This document shows, piece by piece, positions 23,019-31,718 of a stretch of DNA of 64,000 nucleotides; positions within the stretch are counted from its first letter, which is position 1; each line of letters begins with the position of its first letter. Origin of the DNA: CALRWV02 sp943371965 (GTDB taxonomy: Bacteria; Bacteroidota; JABWAT01). The notes beneath the pieces are model-generated. The model worked only from the letters and a program-made list of their open reading frames with translations, had not been told where the DNA came from and made no database searches. The stretch spans positions 248,001 through 312,000 of the forward strand of contig CALRWV020000002.1 in the NCBI GenBank assembly GCA_943371965.1, in the 5' to 3' direction. Both the position numbers and the translations under genes were made by a program.

Positions 23019-24149
23019 TCAAAAAGGTAAAAGAAACTCATTAATATTTTCCTGATTGATCACCTTTACATTTGAATCAGGATATGATTCTGTGAATGCA
23101 GAAGGTATCTTGAATTTTGCCTTTGCATTCCATTTGAATTCAAATGCAAACAACTTCCCTTCACGTTCTTCAATGTAATCAATTTCCTGTTGGGTTGATG
23201 TTCTCCAGAAAAATCGGTTTGCCCAAACCCTGTTGTTTTCAAGAAATTTAATGCGTTCCGAAACCAAAAAATTTTCCCACAAAGCACCAATATCATTTCT
23301 GCTTTCAATGGGATTGAAATTATTGATCACTGAATTTCTCAAACCGTTATCATAAAAAAATACTTTTCTTGATCTTTTCAATTCATTTCTGTTGTTGCGG
23401 CTCAAAGAACTCAAGCGGAAGATGATGTAAGCCTTTTCCAATAGGATGATATAGCGTTCAACTGTTTCCTTATCCAACCCTATCAGTTCACCCAATTCAC
23501 GGTATGAAACTTCCTGCCCAACCTGATGGGCTAAAGCCTGTACCAATTTTTCAAGTCGGTCAGGTTTTTGGATATTTTCCCACGTCAAAATATCCTTGAA
23601 CAGGTAACTGTTGGCAATTTCCTTCAATCTGTTTTTTTCATCACCTGGATTTGATACAATTTCGGGATAATAGCCATAAACCAACCGGTTTTGAATCAGA
23701 CGTTTTTCATCCAGCAGCCCATGATGATCAACCATTTCCTGAAAAGAGAGCGGTAACAGATGAAATTCCCATTTTCTACCAGTTAATGGCTCATTGATTT
23801 TATTTGCCAGTTCAAAAGCAGATGAACCTGTTGCAATCACTTTCACATTCGGAATCTGATCTACAATAATCTTGATGCACAACCCAATGTTTTCAATTCT
23901 CTGGGCTTCGTCAATAAACAATCTGGTTTTTGTACCAATAATTTGTTTCAACAAAGTAGAAGTTGGGTTTTTAAGAAGAGTTCTGATATCTGATTCATCA
24001 CCGTTAAGCCATAAATCAGTTTCTTTTTGAGATTTGAAATGCTGTAAAAGGGTTGTTTTTCCAGCTTGCCTGGGGCCTAAGATGATAATTGCCTTTTGAT
24101 CATCCATGGCAGCAAAAATTGATTTTTCAAGAATACGATTAACTATCAT
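23019..24149 (-). CDS. AAA_14 / DUF4143 ATPase
   Basis: A 376-residue protein with Walker A L-G-P-R-Q-A-G-K-T-T-L-L near residue 25-36, Walker B L-F-I-D-E-A-Q-R and sensor A-T-G-S-S-A-F-E-L-A, followed by a winged-helix stretch and the C-terminal DUF4143 nuclease-like domain with E-I-D-Y-I-E-E-R and F-E-F-K-W-N. The fold is a signal-transduction ATPase (STAND-like) linked to a restriction-type domain, often seen in accessory regions. Its role is not known. Two near-identical palindromic 20-base sites lie 11-62 bases upstream of the ATG, in the promoter region. Confidence 0.9.
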   Translation of the reverse strand: MIVNRILEKSIFAAMDDQKAIIILGPRQAGKTTLLQHFKSQKETDLWLNGDESDIRTLLKNPTSTLLKQIIGTKTRLFIDEAQRIENIGLCIKIIVDQIPNVKVIATGSSAFELANKINEPLTGRKWEFHLLPLSFQEMVDHHGLLDEKRLIQNRLVYGYYPEIVSNPGDEKNRLKEIANSYLFKDILTWENIQKPDRLEKLVQALAHQVGQEVSYRELGELIGLDKETVERYIILLEKAYIIFRLSSLSRNNRNELKRSRKVFFYDNGLRNSVINNFNPIESRNDIGALWENFLVSERIKFLENNRVWANRFFWRTSTQQEIDYIEEREGKLFAFEFKWNAKAKFKIPSAFTESYPDSNVKVINQENINEFLLPF

Positions 24150-24157
24150 TTTGCAAA

Positions 24158-24177
24158 TATGTCGGAACGATCCGACA
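24158..24177. promoter_or_regulatory. Palindromic site 1 upstream of the AAA_14 gene
   Basis: TATGTCGGAACGATCCGACA includes the palindrome TGTCGGA-ACGA-TCCGACA (24160-24177), 11 bases upstream of the start codon at 24149. It matches the reverse complement of site 2 (24191-24210) at 18 of 20 positions. Centres are 32 bases apart, about three helical turns, as for two protein dimers on one face of DNA. Confidence 0.6.
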
Positions 24178-24190
24178 AAATCAACCTTTT

Positions 24191-24210
24191 TTGTCGGTTC
24201 GTTCCGACAA
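24191..24210. promoter_or_regulatory. Palindromic site 2 upstream of the AAA_14 gene
   Basis: TTGTCGGTTCGTTCCGACAA is a 20-base palindrome with 7-base arms. Its reverse complement is nearly identical to site 1, so the pair reads as a duplicated operator. The only gene reading away from it is the AAA_14 ATPase, because metZ ends at 24219 on the same strand. Confidence 0.6.
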
Positions 24211-24218
24211 TTCCATGA

Positions 24219-25394
24219 TTATTTCGATTTCCCCAACGCTAATTCAATATCAGCCACAATATCATCAAAATGTTCAAGTCCAACCGAAACACGGATTAAA
24301 CCGGGATAAATTCCAACCGCAACACGATCGGCTTCTGAAAGTTTTGAATGCGTAGTTGAAGCTGGATGAGTAGCAATCGTTCTTGAATCACCCAAGTTTG
24401 CGGTGTGTGAAAACATTTCAAGCGAGTTCAGAAATTTTCTGCCGCGGTCAATTCCACCTTTTACCAAAAAGCTGACAACACCACCACCGAGTTTCATCTG
24501 TTTTTTTGCAAGTTCATATTGTGGATGTGATTTCAAAAACGGATAAATAACTTTTTCTATTTCTGAATGGGTTTCAAGATAGGTTGCCAACTTCAGCGCA
24601 CTTTCGCAATGACGTTCCATTCTGATTGCTAATGTTTCCAAACTCTTTGAGAAAATCCAAGCATTGAATGGGGAAAGTGAAGGTCCGGAATGACGCGCAA
24701 AAAAACGGATTTCCTTAATCAGATCTTTTCTTCCGACAACTATTCCACCAATCGCTCTTCCTTGTCCGTCAATAAATTTGGTTGCAGAATGCAGCGATAA
24801 ATCTGCACCGTATTTGATAGGCTGCTGCAAATATGGAGTTGCAAAACAATTATCAACAACCTGAATCAGATTGTGTTTTTTGCAGATTCCGTTCAACCAT
24901 TCCAGATCAATTAAATCAAGAGCAGGATTGGATGGAGTTTCAATAAAACAAAGTTTTGTGTTGGGTTGAATTCTGGATTCCCATTCTTCAGGTTTAGCAA
25001 TATCAACGTAGGTATGTGAAATTCCCCACTTCGGTAAAATCATGGTCAGAATCTGGTGGGTTGATCCAAAAACAGAACGGGAAACCAGCACGTGATCACC
25101 TGATTTCAGAAGTGCTCCAAAAGTTGTAAATATTGCAGACATACCTGAAGCAACTGCAAAACCATCTTGTGCGCCTTCCAATAAACACATTTTCGTTATG
25201 AATTCAGAATTATTCGGATTTGAAAATCGGGTGTAAATGTTTCCCGGAACTTCGTCGGCAAACAATGCTCTTGCCTGTTCAGCATCATCAAAGACGAAAC
25301 TTGAAGTCATGAATAATGGAGTTGAATGTTCGCGTTCTTTCCGTTGCATTTGTGAACGGATTGCAAGTGTTTCGAAATGTTTTGATTTACTCAT
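24219..25394 (-). CDS. metZ: O-succinylhomoserine sulfhydrylase / trans-sulfuration enzyme
   Basis: A 391-residue PLP enzyme of the Cys/Met metabolism family. The N-terminus L-A-I-R-S-Q-M-Q-R-K-E-R-E-H, the P-G-N-I-Y-T-R-F-S-N-P-N-N-S phosphate-binding region, and S-A-T-K-F-I-D-G-Q-G containing the PLP lysine are all present. Such enzymes incorporate sulfide into O-acyl-homoserine to make homocysteine. The OsmC-like gene directly upstream ends with an ATGA overlap, so they are co-expressed. MetZ versus MetB cannot be decided from motifs alone. Confidence 0.85.
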   Translation of the reverse strand: MSKSKHFETLAIRSQMQRKEREHSTPLFMTSSFVFDDAEQARALFADEVPGNIYTRFSNPNNSEFITKMCLLEGAQDGFAVASGMSAIFTTFGALLKSGDHVLVSRSVFGSTHQILTMILPKWGISHTYVDIAKPEEWESRIQPNTKLCFIETPSNPALDLIDLEWLNGICKKHNLIQVVDNCFATPYLQQPIKYGADLSLHSATKFIDGQGRAIGGIVVGRKDLIKEIRFFARHSGPSLSPFNAWIFSKSLETLAIRMERHCESALKLATYLETHSEIEKVIYPFLKSHPQYELAKKQMKLGGGVVSFLVKGGIDRGRKFLNSLEMFSHTANLGDSRTIATHPASTTHSKLSEADRVAVGIYPGLIRVSVGLEHFDDIVADIELALGKSK

Positions 25395-25819
25395 GACTGG
25401 CTTTCCTGAAAAATTTCATAGGAATAAGTGATGGTTGCTGTTTTTTCCAGAACTCTGGCTACGGAACAATATTTATCAAGTGAAAGAGACAATGCTTTTT
25501 CAACCTGATTTTTCTCCAACTGACCAAATAATTTATAATGTGCGTGAATGGTTGTAAATAACGAGGGTTCAACATTGGGCTGACGTTCAGCAATTATTTC
25601 AACCTGAATGTCCTGTAAATCCTGACGCTGTTTTTTAAGAATATTGATGATGTCGATTGTACTGCATCCACCAAGTCCTGCAATCAGCAGTTCCATCGGA
25701 CGGACACCTTTATTTTCTCCGCCGATTGCAGGAGAAGCATCAATATGGACTGAATTTCCCTGTTCGTTTTCAGCTTCCAAATGGAAAGCCTGATTTAACC
25801 GTTTGAATTTAATTTTCAT
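25391..25819 (-). CDS. OsmC-family peroxide-stress protein
   Basis: A 142-residue protein with the OsmC layout: G-V-R-P-M-E-L-L-I-A-G-L-G-G-C-S-T-I-D near residue 40-60 (first catalytic Cys) and L-D-K-Y-C-S-V-A-R-V near the end (second Cys). OsmC/Ohr proteins reduce organic hydroperoxides using thiols. It overlaps metZ by ATGA, a plausible link between sulfur-amino-acid supply and peroxide defence. Confidence 0.88.
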   Translation of the reverse strand: MKIKFKRLNQAFHLEAENEQGNSVHIDASPAIGGENKGVRPMELLIAGLGGCSTIDIINILKKQRQDLQDIQVEIIAERQPNVEPSLFTTIHAHYKLFGQLEKNQVEKALSLSLDKYCSVARVLEKTATITYSYEIFQESQS

Positions 25820-25928
25820 TTCATCCTCAAAACTGAGTCTTTTTGCTAAAATAAGGAAATGAGATGCCTGATTCTGTTTTTGGTGTCCGATTTGAAATTT
25901 TCTTTTTAAAAATATAAAATTGGAAATT

Positions 25929-26000
25929 GCGGGAGTAATTCAGTGGTAGAATGTCTGCTTCCCAAGCAGGACGTCGCGGGTTCAAGTCCCGTCTCCCGCT
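25929..26000 (+). tRNA. tRNA-Gly (anticodon CCC)
   Basis: A 72-nt cloverleaf: acceptor GCGGGAG pairs with CTCCCGC, D arm with TGGTAGAAT, anticodon loop TTCCCAA giving anticodon CCC, T loop TTCAAGT. CCA is not encoded. It precedes tRNA-Val by 77 bases. Confidence 0.95.
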
Positions 26001-26077
26001 CTTTTCAGATTTTTTCGTTGGAAGCCTTGACAAAACTTAAAATCAGGGCTTATCTTTGCAGTCCATTTGTTATGAAT

Positions 26078-26152
26078 GGGCGTTTAGCTCAGCTGGTTCA
26101 GAGCATCTGCCTTACAAGCAGAGGGTCCGGGGTTCGAATCCCTGAACGCCCA
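26078..26152 (+). tRNA. tRNA-Val (anticodon TAC)
   Basis: A 75-nt cloverleaf: acceptor GGGCGTT pairs with AACGCCC, D arm GCTCAGCTGGTTCAGAGC, anticodon loop CTTACAA (anticodon TAC), T arm CGGGG-TTCGAAT-CCCTG. CCA is not encoded. It is followed by a terminator and then by a decayed second copy of the gene plus its 3-prime flank. Confidence 0.96.
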
Positions 26153-26166
26153 CAAGTTCGAAAAAG

Positions 26167-26192
26167 ATGCTTCTGCCCCAGGAGCATTTTTT
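26167..26192 (+). terminator. Rho-independent terminator after tRNA-Val
   Basis: A stem ATGCTtCTG / AGGAGCAT with CCCC in the loop is followed by a run of six T. It reads in the tRNA direction. The same structure follows the decayed copy at 26343-26368. Confidence 0.7.
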
Positions 26193-26251
26193 GTTTGTAC
26201 CTATTCCGAAATATAATCTTAATCTTTTCTCTAAATTCTCTCAACAATATT

Positions 26252-26328
26252 TGTAGTTTATTCAACTCGGTTCAGAGCATCCCGACGAGTTGGGAGGGTC
26301 CGTCCGTCGGCTGACGGATGAACGCCCA
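26252..26328 (+). pseudogene. Decayed tRNA-Val copy with anticodon and T arms replaced by hairpins
   Basis: Aligned with tRNA-Val (26078-26152), the copy keeps the D arm GTTTA-...-GGTTCAGAGC, the variable-region GGGTC and the 3-prime acceptor AACGCCCA. The anticodon arm TCTGCCTTACAAGCAGA is replaced by TCCCGACGAGTTGGGA (26280-26295), and the T-arm core GGGTTCGAATCCC by TCCGTCGGCTGACGGA (26303-26318). The 5-prime acceptor strand is lost. The flanking 60 bases after it repeat those after the true tRNA. It cannot be a working tRNA. Confidence 0.85.
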
Positions 26329-26391
26329 CAAGTTCGAAAAAGATGCTTCTGCCCCGGGAGCATTTTTTGTTTATACCCATTCCGAAATTTT
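26326..26391 (+). repeat. Direct repeat of the tRNA-Val 3-prime flank
   Basis: CCACAAGTTCGAAAAAGATG through to ACCCATTCCGAAAT repeats 26150-26215 with about four mismatches, including a second terminator (26343-26368). Together with the pseudo-tRNA this is a tandem duplication of about 176 bases. Confidence 0.85.
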
Positions 26392-26400
26392 CTATCCCAC

Positions 26401-27153
26401 TCAATTCAAATTTTTTGCAAGTTTTACTGAAAACCAGAAATTGATTTCAGGCTGTTTCATTTCTCCCGGAATTCCTCCACCAGGTCTTCCTCCTCTGGGC
26501 ATTCCCCCACCCGGCATTCCTCCGCCAGGACCCGCATTTTCAGGGTTAGGGTTTTCTCGCATTTGGGGTTTAAACTTTGGCGGCTCCAGTGAAAATCCGA
26601 CCGAAATGTTTTCAGTTGCGGTTTTGTCCATTATCAGTTTATTGATTGGAACAGAAATCCGGTAATACAATTCACCGCCGTCCAAAACTTTAATATTTCC
26701 CTCAAAATTTTCTTTGTTTCCATTCAAATAAATGTAGTTATCAATTTCTTCCTGATGCCAAATCATTTCATTTTTGAATTCTATTGAGTTCAAATCCCAT
26801 TTTTTCCCAAACTGCCCTTTTTCTTTCCTCCGGTCATTTTCCCCATTTAAACTTCCATCTTCAAGGTCTCTATACGGGTAGATAAGATATGTGTCTTTTG
26901 ATTCTTCATTTTCCTTATCCAAATAAATTTTCAATCCCTGCATTACAATCATCACGGCGGTTTGCTGTTTATCAATCAGAAATTCAATGTTCAGTTTGGA
27001 TTCGTCATTTGAAACATGAAATCTGATATTGGTATCCTTCTGAGTCTGGAACTGGCTGATAAGAGTTTTTTCTGTTGTTATCAGTGAAGACTCAACAACC
27101 GGAAGCGTTGAACATGAAACAAAAAACAGAATAAAGAACAGCAGACGGTACAT
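26401..27153 (-). CDS. Hypothetical lipoprotein with a Gly/Pro/Met-rich tract
   Basis: A 250-residue protein with lipobox F-V-S-C at about Cys14 of the shorter start (ATG 27153; the longer start at 27168 has five extra residues and no better site). The C-terminal region carries a run of P-G-G-G-M-P-G-G-G-M-P-R-G-G-R-P repeats at about 205-228, a low-complexity linker between a soluble domain and the C-terminal strand N-F-W-F-S-V-K-L-A-K. The soluble part has no recognised motif. The gene is monocistronic. Function unknown. Confidence 0.72.
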   Translation of the reverse strand: MYRLLFFILFFVSCSTLPVVESSLITTEKTLISQFQTQKDTNIRFHVSNDESKLNIEFLIDKQQTAVMIVMQGLKIYLDKENEESKDTYLIYPYRDLEDGSLNGENDRRKEKGQFGKKWDLNSIEFKNEMIWHQEEIDNYIYLNGNKENFEGNIKVLDGGELYYRISVPINKLIMDKTATENISVGFSLEPPKFKPQMRENPNPENAGPGGGMPGGGMPRGGRPGGGIPGEMKQPEINFWFSVKLAKNLN

Positions 27154-27372
27154 GAAAAACCCTTTCATTATTGTTTTATTTTAATTCTGTTTGGAAGCTG
27201 AAAAATCAGGAAACATGCGGCTGCCAAGGGCAAAAATATCTGCACTTTTCAATAAAGGAACAGTGAAACTGAAACTTAAGGATTAAAAATCTGTCATGAT
27301 AATCTCATTACTTTTTGTTGAATCAATTCTTTAATTCGCTTAACTTGTTGAAAATCATAATTTAATAAATTT

Positions 27373-27380
27373 AAAGGTGA
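27373..27380 (+). promoter_or_regulatory. Ribosome site and TTG start of the 27385 lipoprotein
   Basis: AAAGGTG stands 5 bases before the TTG at 27385. The TTG opens directly onto K-R-S-L-L-L-V-T-A-I-S-L-L-S-G-C, a classic lipoprotein signal, so this start is well supported despite the unusual codon. Confidence 0.6.
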
Positions 27381-27384
27381 CAGT

Positions 27385-29748
27385 TTGAAACGTTCTCTTT
27401 TGCTGGTTACTGCCATCAGCCTGTTAAGCGGTTGTGCAACTTATAAACTTCTTGAACCAAAACCGGAAATTTCACCCGCTGAACGCGGATACATTGAAAT
27501 CAAAGACGAAGCTAAAGATTTTGAGTTGAGCAAAGACAAAAAATACTTCATCAAATTTCCGAAAGCAGACCGTGAAGATTTTTATCTGGTCTTGAAATCT
27601 TCACAGAAATCCAAACTGAGAACCTACCTGACCCGTGCTTTTGATGACGGAAAAGGAACTATCATTAAAATCAGCGATGAATCTCCAAAATCAGATAGTT
27701 TGTTTGCCTATAAACTCGACAGTACAGTTCCAATTTTTTATTGGGTGATTGATTCCGTTGTACAGGATCTTGTTTTCAAAGTCAATTACCGGTTCATTCC
27801 AACCTGGCGGTATCAATTTGAAACCAAACTTCAGAATATGGTTACTTCTCTGAAAAATAATTCAGTTGATCCATCCAAACTGAACAATCTGGGAAAATCA
27901 TTCTCTTTTGAAGGATTTAATTTCAACAGCGAAATAAGTCAGTTTACTGCCAAACAAAATACACTTAAATCAAATCTGATTGATCTTTCGGAAGCACTGA
28001 AATCAGTTCCTGCAGAATTTCAAACTTCTTCCGATGATGATTTCAGAACTTATACAAACCTGAAAGATGCAGTTGAAAAGGAAATCAAGTATCAGGATGA
28101 TTATCTGCTGGTTTTGAATTTGTTCAGAACAGAATCGGAATCAAGAAAAGATATCGGAAAGTTTGTCGCAAAAGTTTCAGATTTCAATCTGTTCTTTTCA
28201 CAGAAAAACAGATATCCTGCAACGGTTTACTCGAATGCTCAATCCGTTTTGGGAAAAAGATTGTCGGAAGTATCTCCGTACTATGATTCGCAAATCAAAC
28301 AAAAACCGGATGTCAGCTTTATCAAACTTCCTACCGATGAAATGGAAAGACTTTTTGAAAACTGCAATGTGACCAAATCGGATGATTTTATTTCGACAGT
28401 TGCATTTATCAGAGCTTTCAACCAGAATTTCACTTTACTTGATAACGGAAAATCCGGGATGAAAGATATTGCTGCTTATATTAAAAGCAGCGGTTCATGG
28501 CCATCAAATAGTTTTTATGAAGAAATCGGGAAAAAAACCAATCAAATAAGACTTGCATTACCAAGAACCAATGCAAATTATGGAAAATACAAGACAGTAC
28601 CATCTGTTGCCGCACTAAACAAAGATATTGAAAACACCCAAAAATCGACCAAGGAATGGGAAGCTGTTTATCTGGATTGTGAAATTCTTGTAGAGCGGAT
28701 CAATAAGATCAAAGAAAATCAGGGTAGTTATCATGATATGATTGTGCTTTTGAGAAAAAACAGTGATCTGGATTTTCTCCTTGGTCAGTACTCAGATATT
28801 GATCTTCTTTCCATTACCCAGCAGAAACAAAATATTTCAGCAGCATTGGCAAAAGAAGATTGGGACGCAGCAACCGATCAGCTCAGAAATTTTTTCTCTG
28901 ACACCGAATTTTTAAAATTAAGTACTGTCAATACAACCAAATACCAAACCGTAAAATTACTTGAAGAAGAACTGTACAAATCAGTTGAATCAACTTCTGT
29001 TCAACATGCAACCCAGTTTGGGGAAGAAAATAAATTGAACACCGAGAACATCAGCTCACTTTACGAAAATGATGCTTTGTATCCTGTTTACAATTTAACT
29101 TTCTTTTCAGCAAACGAAACTGAATTCAAGAAAAAGAAAAATGCCCTTATCGAAAAAATGCGTTCCATGAGGGAAGAACAGTTTCCTGCTTTGGCGATTG
29201 AGAGTTTGTATAAACTATTCACAGCTGATATTTCCGATAAAGGAGTTGAAAGAGCTCACGCCATTGCAGATCACGGAAAACAGTACAAGGGAAAAGATAA
29301 AAAAATCATCAACCTGGCTGTTGAAGTTGATCCTTCACTTCCAAAGTGGATTACAAAGGCAACGGCATACAGAAAAATTTATGTGGTTCCTGTCAACAGA
29401 ACACGTTCTGCAAACAATGATTATACTTTCAAAATAAATATTCAAATTGAAACAGAAGCTGCTTTCCCCGTTTTTGACATCAACATTAAACTTCCACAGG
29501 AAATCGCCAAATCTGCCGGTACACAAAAATGGTATGAATCAATGACACTGAATAAAAAGCCTTTGAAAAACGAAGGACGTTTTTCCATTTCTGCACCAAC
29601 TTCAAAGAATGATTATGAATGCCAGGTCACCCCTATTCAAATGAAACAGCAAAGTGACAACATTCTTGAAGTGAGTTTCAATTATCCGTCATACAAAGTA
29701 TTTGAGATCAGTGTCATGGGGCAAAAACCCATCATTAAAAAGAACTGA
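27385..29748 (+). CDS. Large lipoprotein of unknown function
   Basis: A 787-residue protein starting at TTG, with lipobox L-S-G-C at Cys17. After a small N-terminal domain it is mostly alpha-helical (about residues 130-600, rich in Lys, Glu, Asp and Ser), and the final third has beta-rich strands such as K-I-N-I-Q-I-E-T-E-A and V-S-F-N-Y-P-S-Y-K. No catalytic motif was recognised. It stands 160 bases upstream of a peptide-ABC substrate-binding gene on the same strand, but a TGTCATTC-ended repeat fills that space, so co-transcription is uncertain. Confidence 0.7.
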   Translation: MKRSLLLVTAISLLSGCATYKLLEPKPEISPAERGYIEIKDEAKDFELSKDKKYFIKFPKADREDFYLVLKSSQKSKLRTYLTRAFDDGKGTIIKISDESPKSDSLFAYKLDSTVPIFYWVIDSVVQDLVFKVNYRFIPTWRYQFETKLQNMVTSLKNNSVDPSKLNNLGKSFSFEGFNFNSEISQFTAKQNTLKSNLIDLSEALKSVPAEFQTSSDDDFRTYTNLKDAVEKEIKYQDDYLLVLNLFRTESESRKDIGKFVAKVSDFNLFFSQKNRYPATVYSNAQSVLGKRLSEVSPYYDSQIKQKPDVSFIKLPTDEMERLFENCNVTKSDDFISTVAFIRAFNQNFTLLDNGKSGMKDIAAYIKSSGSWPSNSFYEEIGKKTNQIRLALPRTNANYGKYKTVPSVAALNKDIENTQKSTKEWEAVYLDCEILVERINKIKENQGSYHDMIVLLRKNSDLDFLLGQYSDIDLLSITQQKQNISAALAKEDWDAATDQLRNFFSDTEFLKLSTVNTTKYQTVKLLEEELYKSVESTSVQHATQFGEENKLNTENISSLYENDALYPVYNLTFFSANETEFKKKKNALIEKMRSMREEQFPALAIESLYKLFTADISDKGVERAHAIADHGKQYKGKDKKIINLAVEVDPSLPKWITKATAYRKIYVVPVNRTRSANNDYTFKINIQIETEAAFPVFDINIKLPQEIAKSAGTQKWYESMTLNKKPLKNEGRFSISAPTSKNDYECQVTPIQMKQQSDNILEVSFNYPSYKVFEISVMGQKPIIKKN

Positions 29749-29758
29749 TAATATTGAT

Positions 29759-29873
29759 TGTCATTCTGAATGTTCCGTGGGAATCCCAATGGGAAAATGA
29801 AGAATCTCCGCCTTCAATGGTTTTCGGATTTCTTCAAAAACATACAAGATTCTTCACTTCGTTCAGAATGACA
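29759..29873. repeat. TGTCATTC-ended inverted repeat element
   Basis: TGTCATTCTGAA at 29759 and TTCAGAATGACA at 29862 are inverted, with GAAGAATCT and AGATTCTTC as inner inverted parts. The 115-base element ends in the same motif family as those at 38791, 42474 and 46051. It occupies the gap before the transporter operon. Confidence 0.7.
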
Positions 29874-29907
29874 AAAAAGCACGTTTTTTAAAAACAGGAA
29901 TCCCTAA

Positions 29908-31632
29908 ATGAAAAAATATCAAATTATCATTGTAGCCGTGGTTGCAGTTGGAATTCTGACCTTTCTGCTTTGGCCGAAAAAAAATCTAACCGATATCATT
30001 TCGATTCCGTACATTGCTCACCAGAAACCTGTACTTGATCCGCAGCTTCCAACTTCCGATCCTCTTTCCGATAAACTGGATGAAGTTATTTTTGACGGAT
30101 TGTTCAACGTTTCTGCAAACCCAAGCGGTGTTGTTTATGAAGAAGGTTTGGGTGAATTCATCAGTATTGCTGACAATATTGTTACCATCAAACTGAAACC
30201 ATCAAAAAAATGGCATAACAGTTTTGATGTAAAAATTGATGATGAAGATATTAAGGTTTCAGAAAAACAGAATATTTTGTTTACTGCGCAGGATTTGAAT
30301 TTCACCCTGAAAAGAATTCAACAGCTCGGAAGTTTATCACCCGATTATATTCTGGTTTCACAAGCAGTTGAAAATTTTGAATTATCAGGTCCTGATGAAA
30401 ACAATGAAATCAAATTCAAATTCAAAGCTGACAGAATCTGGACAGACAATGACATCAAAGAAGTTTTATCGTTTAAAATCATACCTGCAACATCTGATTT
30501 GAATGCAACTTCATTTACAACCGGCACCGGTCCATACCTGACCATTCAGCCAACAGCAGATGTTTCAAACTATTATAAAAACCCTTCCGGTGAAGCGGTT
30601 ATTGCCAATATCAAACTTGAACCATATATCGATAACAGTACATTTACAACCGAATTCAAAAACGGAAATTTCAATGTATTGCTTTCAACACCATTTGGAG
30701 CTGTTTCTCCAATTCTGAACGACGAAAAAGATTTCTTTTATAAACCGAATATTTCAACCACCTTTTTTGCCCTTCTTTTCAACACACAGAAACTGACAAG
30801 AGAACAGAGACACGAAATAAAAAAACTGATCAGCAACAAAAAGGTGCTTGACCGTTTTTTCAAGGTTGGAACAGAACAGCAACGGAACATTGCTGATTAC
30901 AAAGGAAACAAAAACAATTTTGATGACTATCTGAATTATAGTATTTTTCCTTCCTCATCTTATTATGTTGAAGAGGAATTGATTGTTGCAGACAAATCCG
31001 AACAGCAACCGGACCGCACTCTTTTACCTGACAGCATCAGAATTAAAGTTTCACTGAACAACGGACACCGTGAAGAGTTTAATGAACTGGCAGAAATCCT
31101 GAATGATCATTCACTGTTTGGCGGAAAGGTAAAAGTTACCGCTGTCGGTGATGATGAAATTGCCAACGGAAACTATGATGCTGTTCTTGTAGCTTTTAAC
31201 GGTTACAGAAGTACCTTTTTATTTGATTTGTATGACATCTTTTTACGCAGCCCCAATCCCGGAAAATATCAGATCAACCTAATGACCAAACAGGATGATA
31301 AAGGAGTTGAGATTGCTGACCCGAATTCTTTCAAGGCAGCAAACAATTTCTTCCGTTTGGATACACAAGCAGGAAATCCGGAAAGTGAAGATATCAGTAA
31401 ACTTCTTGATTATACTTACAAATTCATGTCAACACGTGAAATTGGCGATAAGCAACAGTATGCAATCATGATTGATGAACTGGAACGGAACATGGCTTTG
31501 GGTGTTTGGCTTTTTTCACTTCCATCTCTTAATTATTTTTCAACCCAGTTTGATTCATCTAGTATTGATTTATATGGCGTTTCCTCTCAGTTTTCAACAA
31601 TCGAAAAGTGGCGCGAAAAACCCAAGAAATAA
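29908..31632 (+). CDS. Peptide ABC transporter substrate-binding protein (SBP_bac_5), membrane-anchored
   Basis: A 574-residue protein. Residues 4-22 (I-I-I-V-A-V-V-A-V-G-I-L-T-F-L-L-W) form a membrane anchor instead of a lipobox. The family pattern P-L-S-D-K-L-D-E-V-I-F-D-G-L-F near residue 50 and the extended D-Q-N-F/T-A-Q-D-L-N-F-T-L-K-R segment near 130 are typical of oligopeptide-binding proteins. It captures peptides in the periplasm for the DppB/DppC-like permeases and tandem ATPase encoded downstream. It ends 8 bases before a terminator. Confidence 0.85.
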   Translation: MKKYQIIIVAVVAVGILTFLLWPKKNLTDIISIPYIAHQKPVLDPQLPTSDPLSDKLDEVIFDGLFNVSANPSGVVYEEGLGEFISIADNIVTIKLKPSKKWHNSFDVKIDDEDIKVSEKQNILFTAQDLNFTLKRIQQLGSLSPDYILVSQAVENFELSGPDENNEIKFKFKADRIWTDNDIKEVLSFKIIPATSDLNATSFTTGTGPYLTIQPTADVSNYYKNPSGEAVIANIKLEPYIDNSTFTTEFKNGNFNVLLSTPFGAVSPILNDEKDFFYKPNISTTFFALLFNTQKLTREQRHEIKKLISNKKVLDRFFKVGTEQQRNIADYKGNKNNFDDYLNYSIFPSSSYYVEEELIVADKSEQQPDRTLLPDSIRIKVSLNNGHREEFNELAEILNDHSLFGGKVKVTAVGDDEIANGNYDAVLVAFNGYRSTFLFDLYDIFLRSPNPGKYQINLMTKQDDKGVEIADPNSFKAANNFFRLDTQAGNPESEDISKLLDYTYKFMSTREIGDKQQYAIMIDELERNMALGVWLFSLPSLNYFSTQFDSSSIDLYGVSSQFSTIEKWREKPKK

Positions 31633-31640
31633 TTTTCTCT

Positions 31641-31684
31641 AAATCATACATCCCGTTCTTAAAAACTGGATGTATGATTTTTCC
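31641..31684 (+). terminator. Rho-independent terminator inside the transporter cluster
   Basis: The stem AAATCATACATCC (31641-31653) pairs perfectly with GGATGTATGATTT (31668-31680), followed by T residues. A 13-base perfect stem here may reduce, not stop, transcription into the downstream permease genes. It also excludes the upstream start codons of the next gene. Confidence 0.75.
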
Positions 31685-31718
31685 ATTACCTTTTTCCATC
31701 CAACCCAAACTGATTTGT

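Noticed and set aside
23019..24149. Restriction-modification endonuclease
   Set aside because: The DUF4143 domain belongs to the AAA_14 ATPase family; no methyltransferase partner is present.
25943..26314. Plus-strand frame across both tRNA genes
   Set aside because: It reads through two tRNA genes and has no protein-like features.
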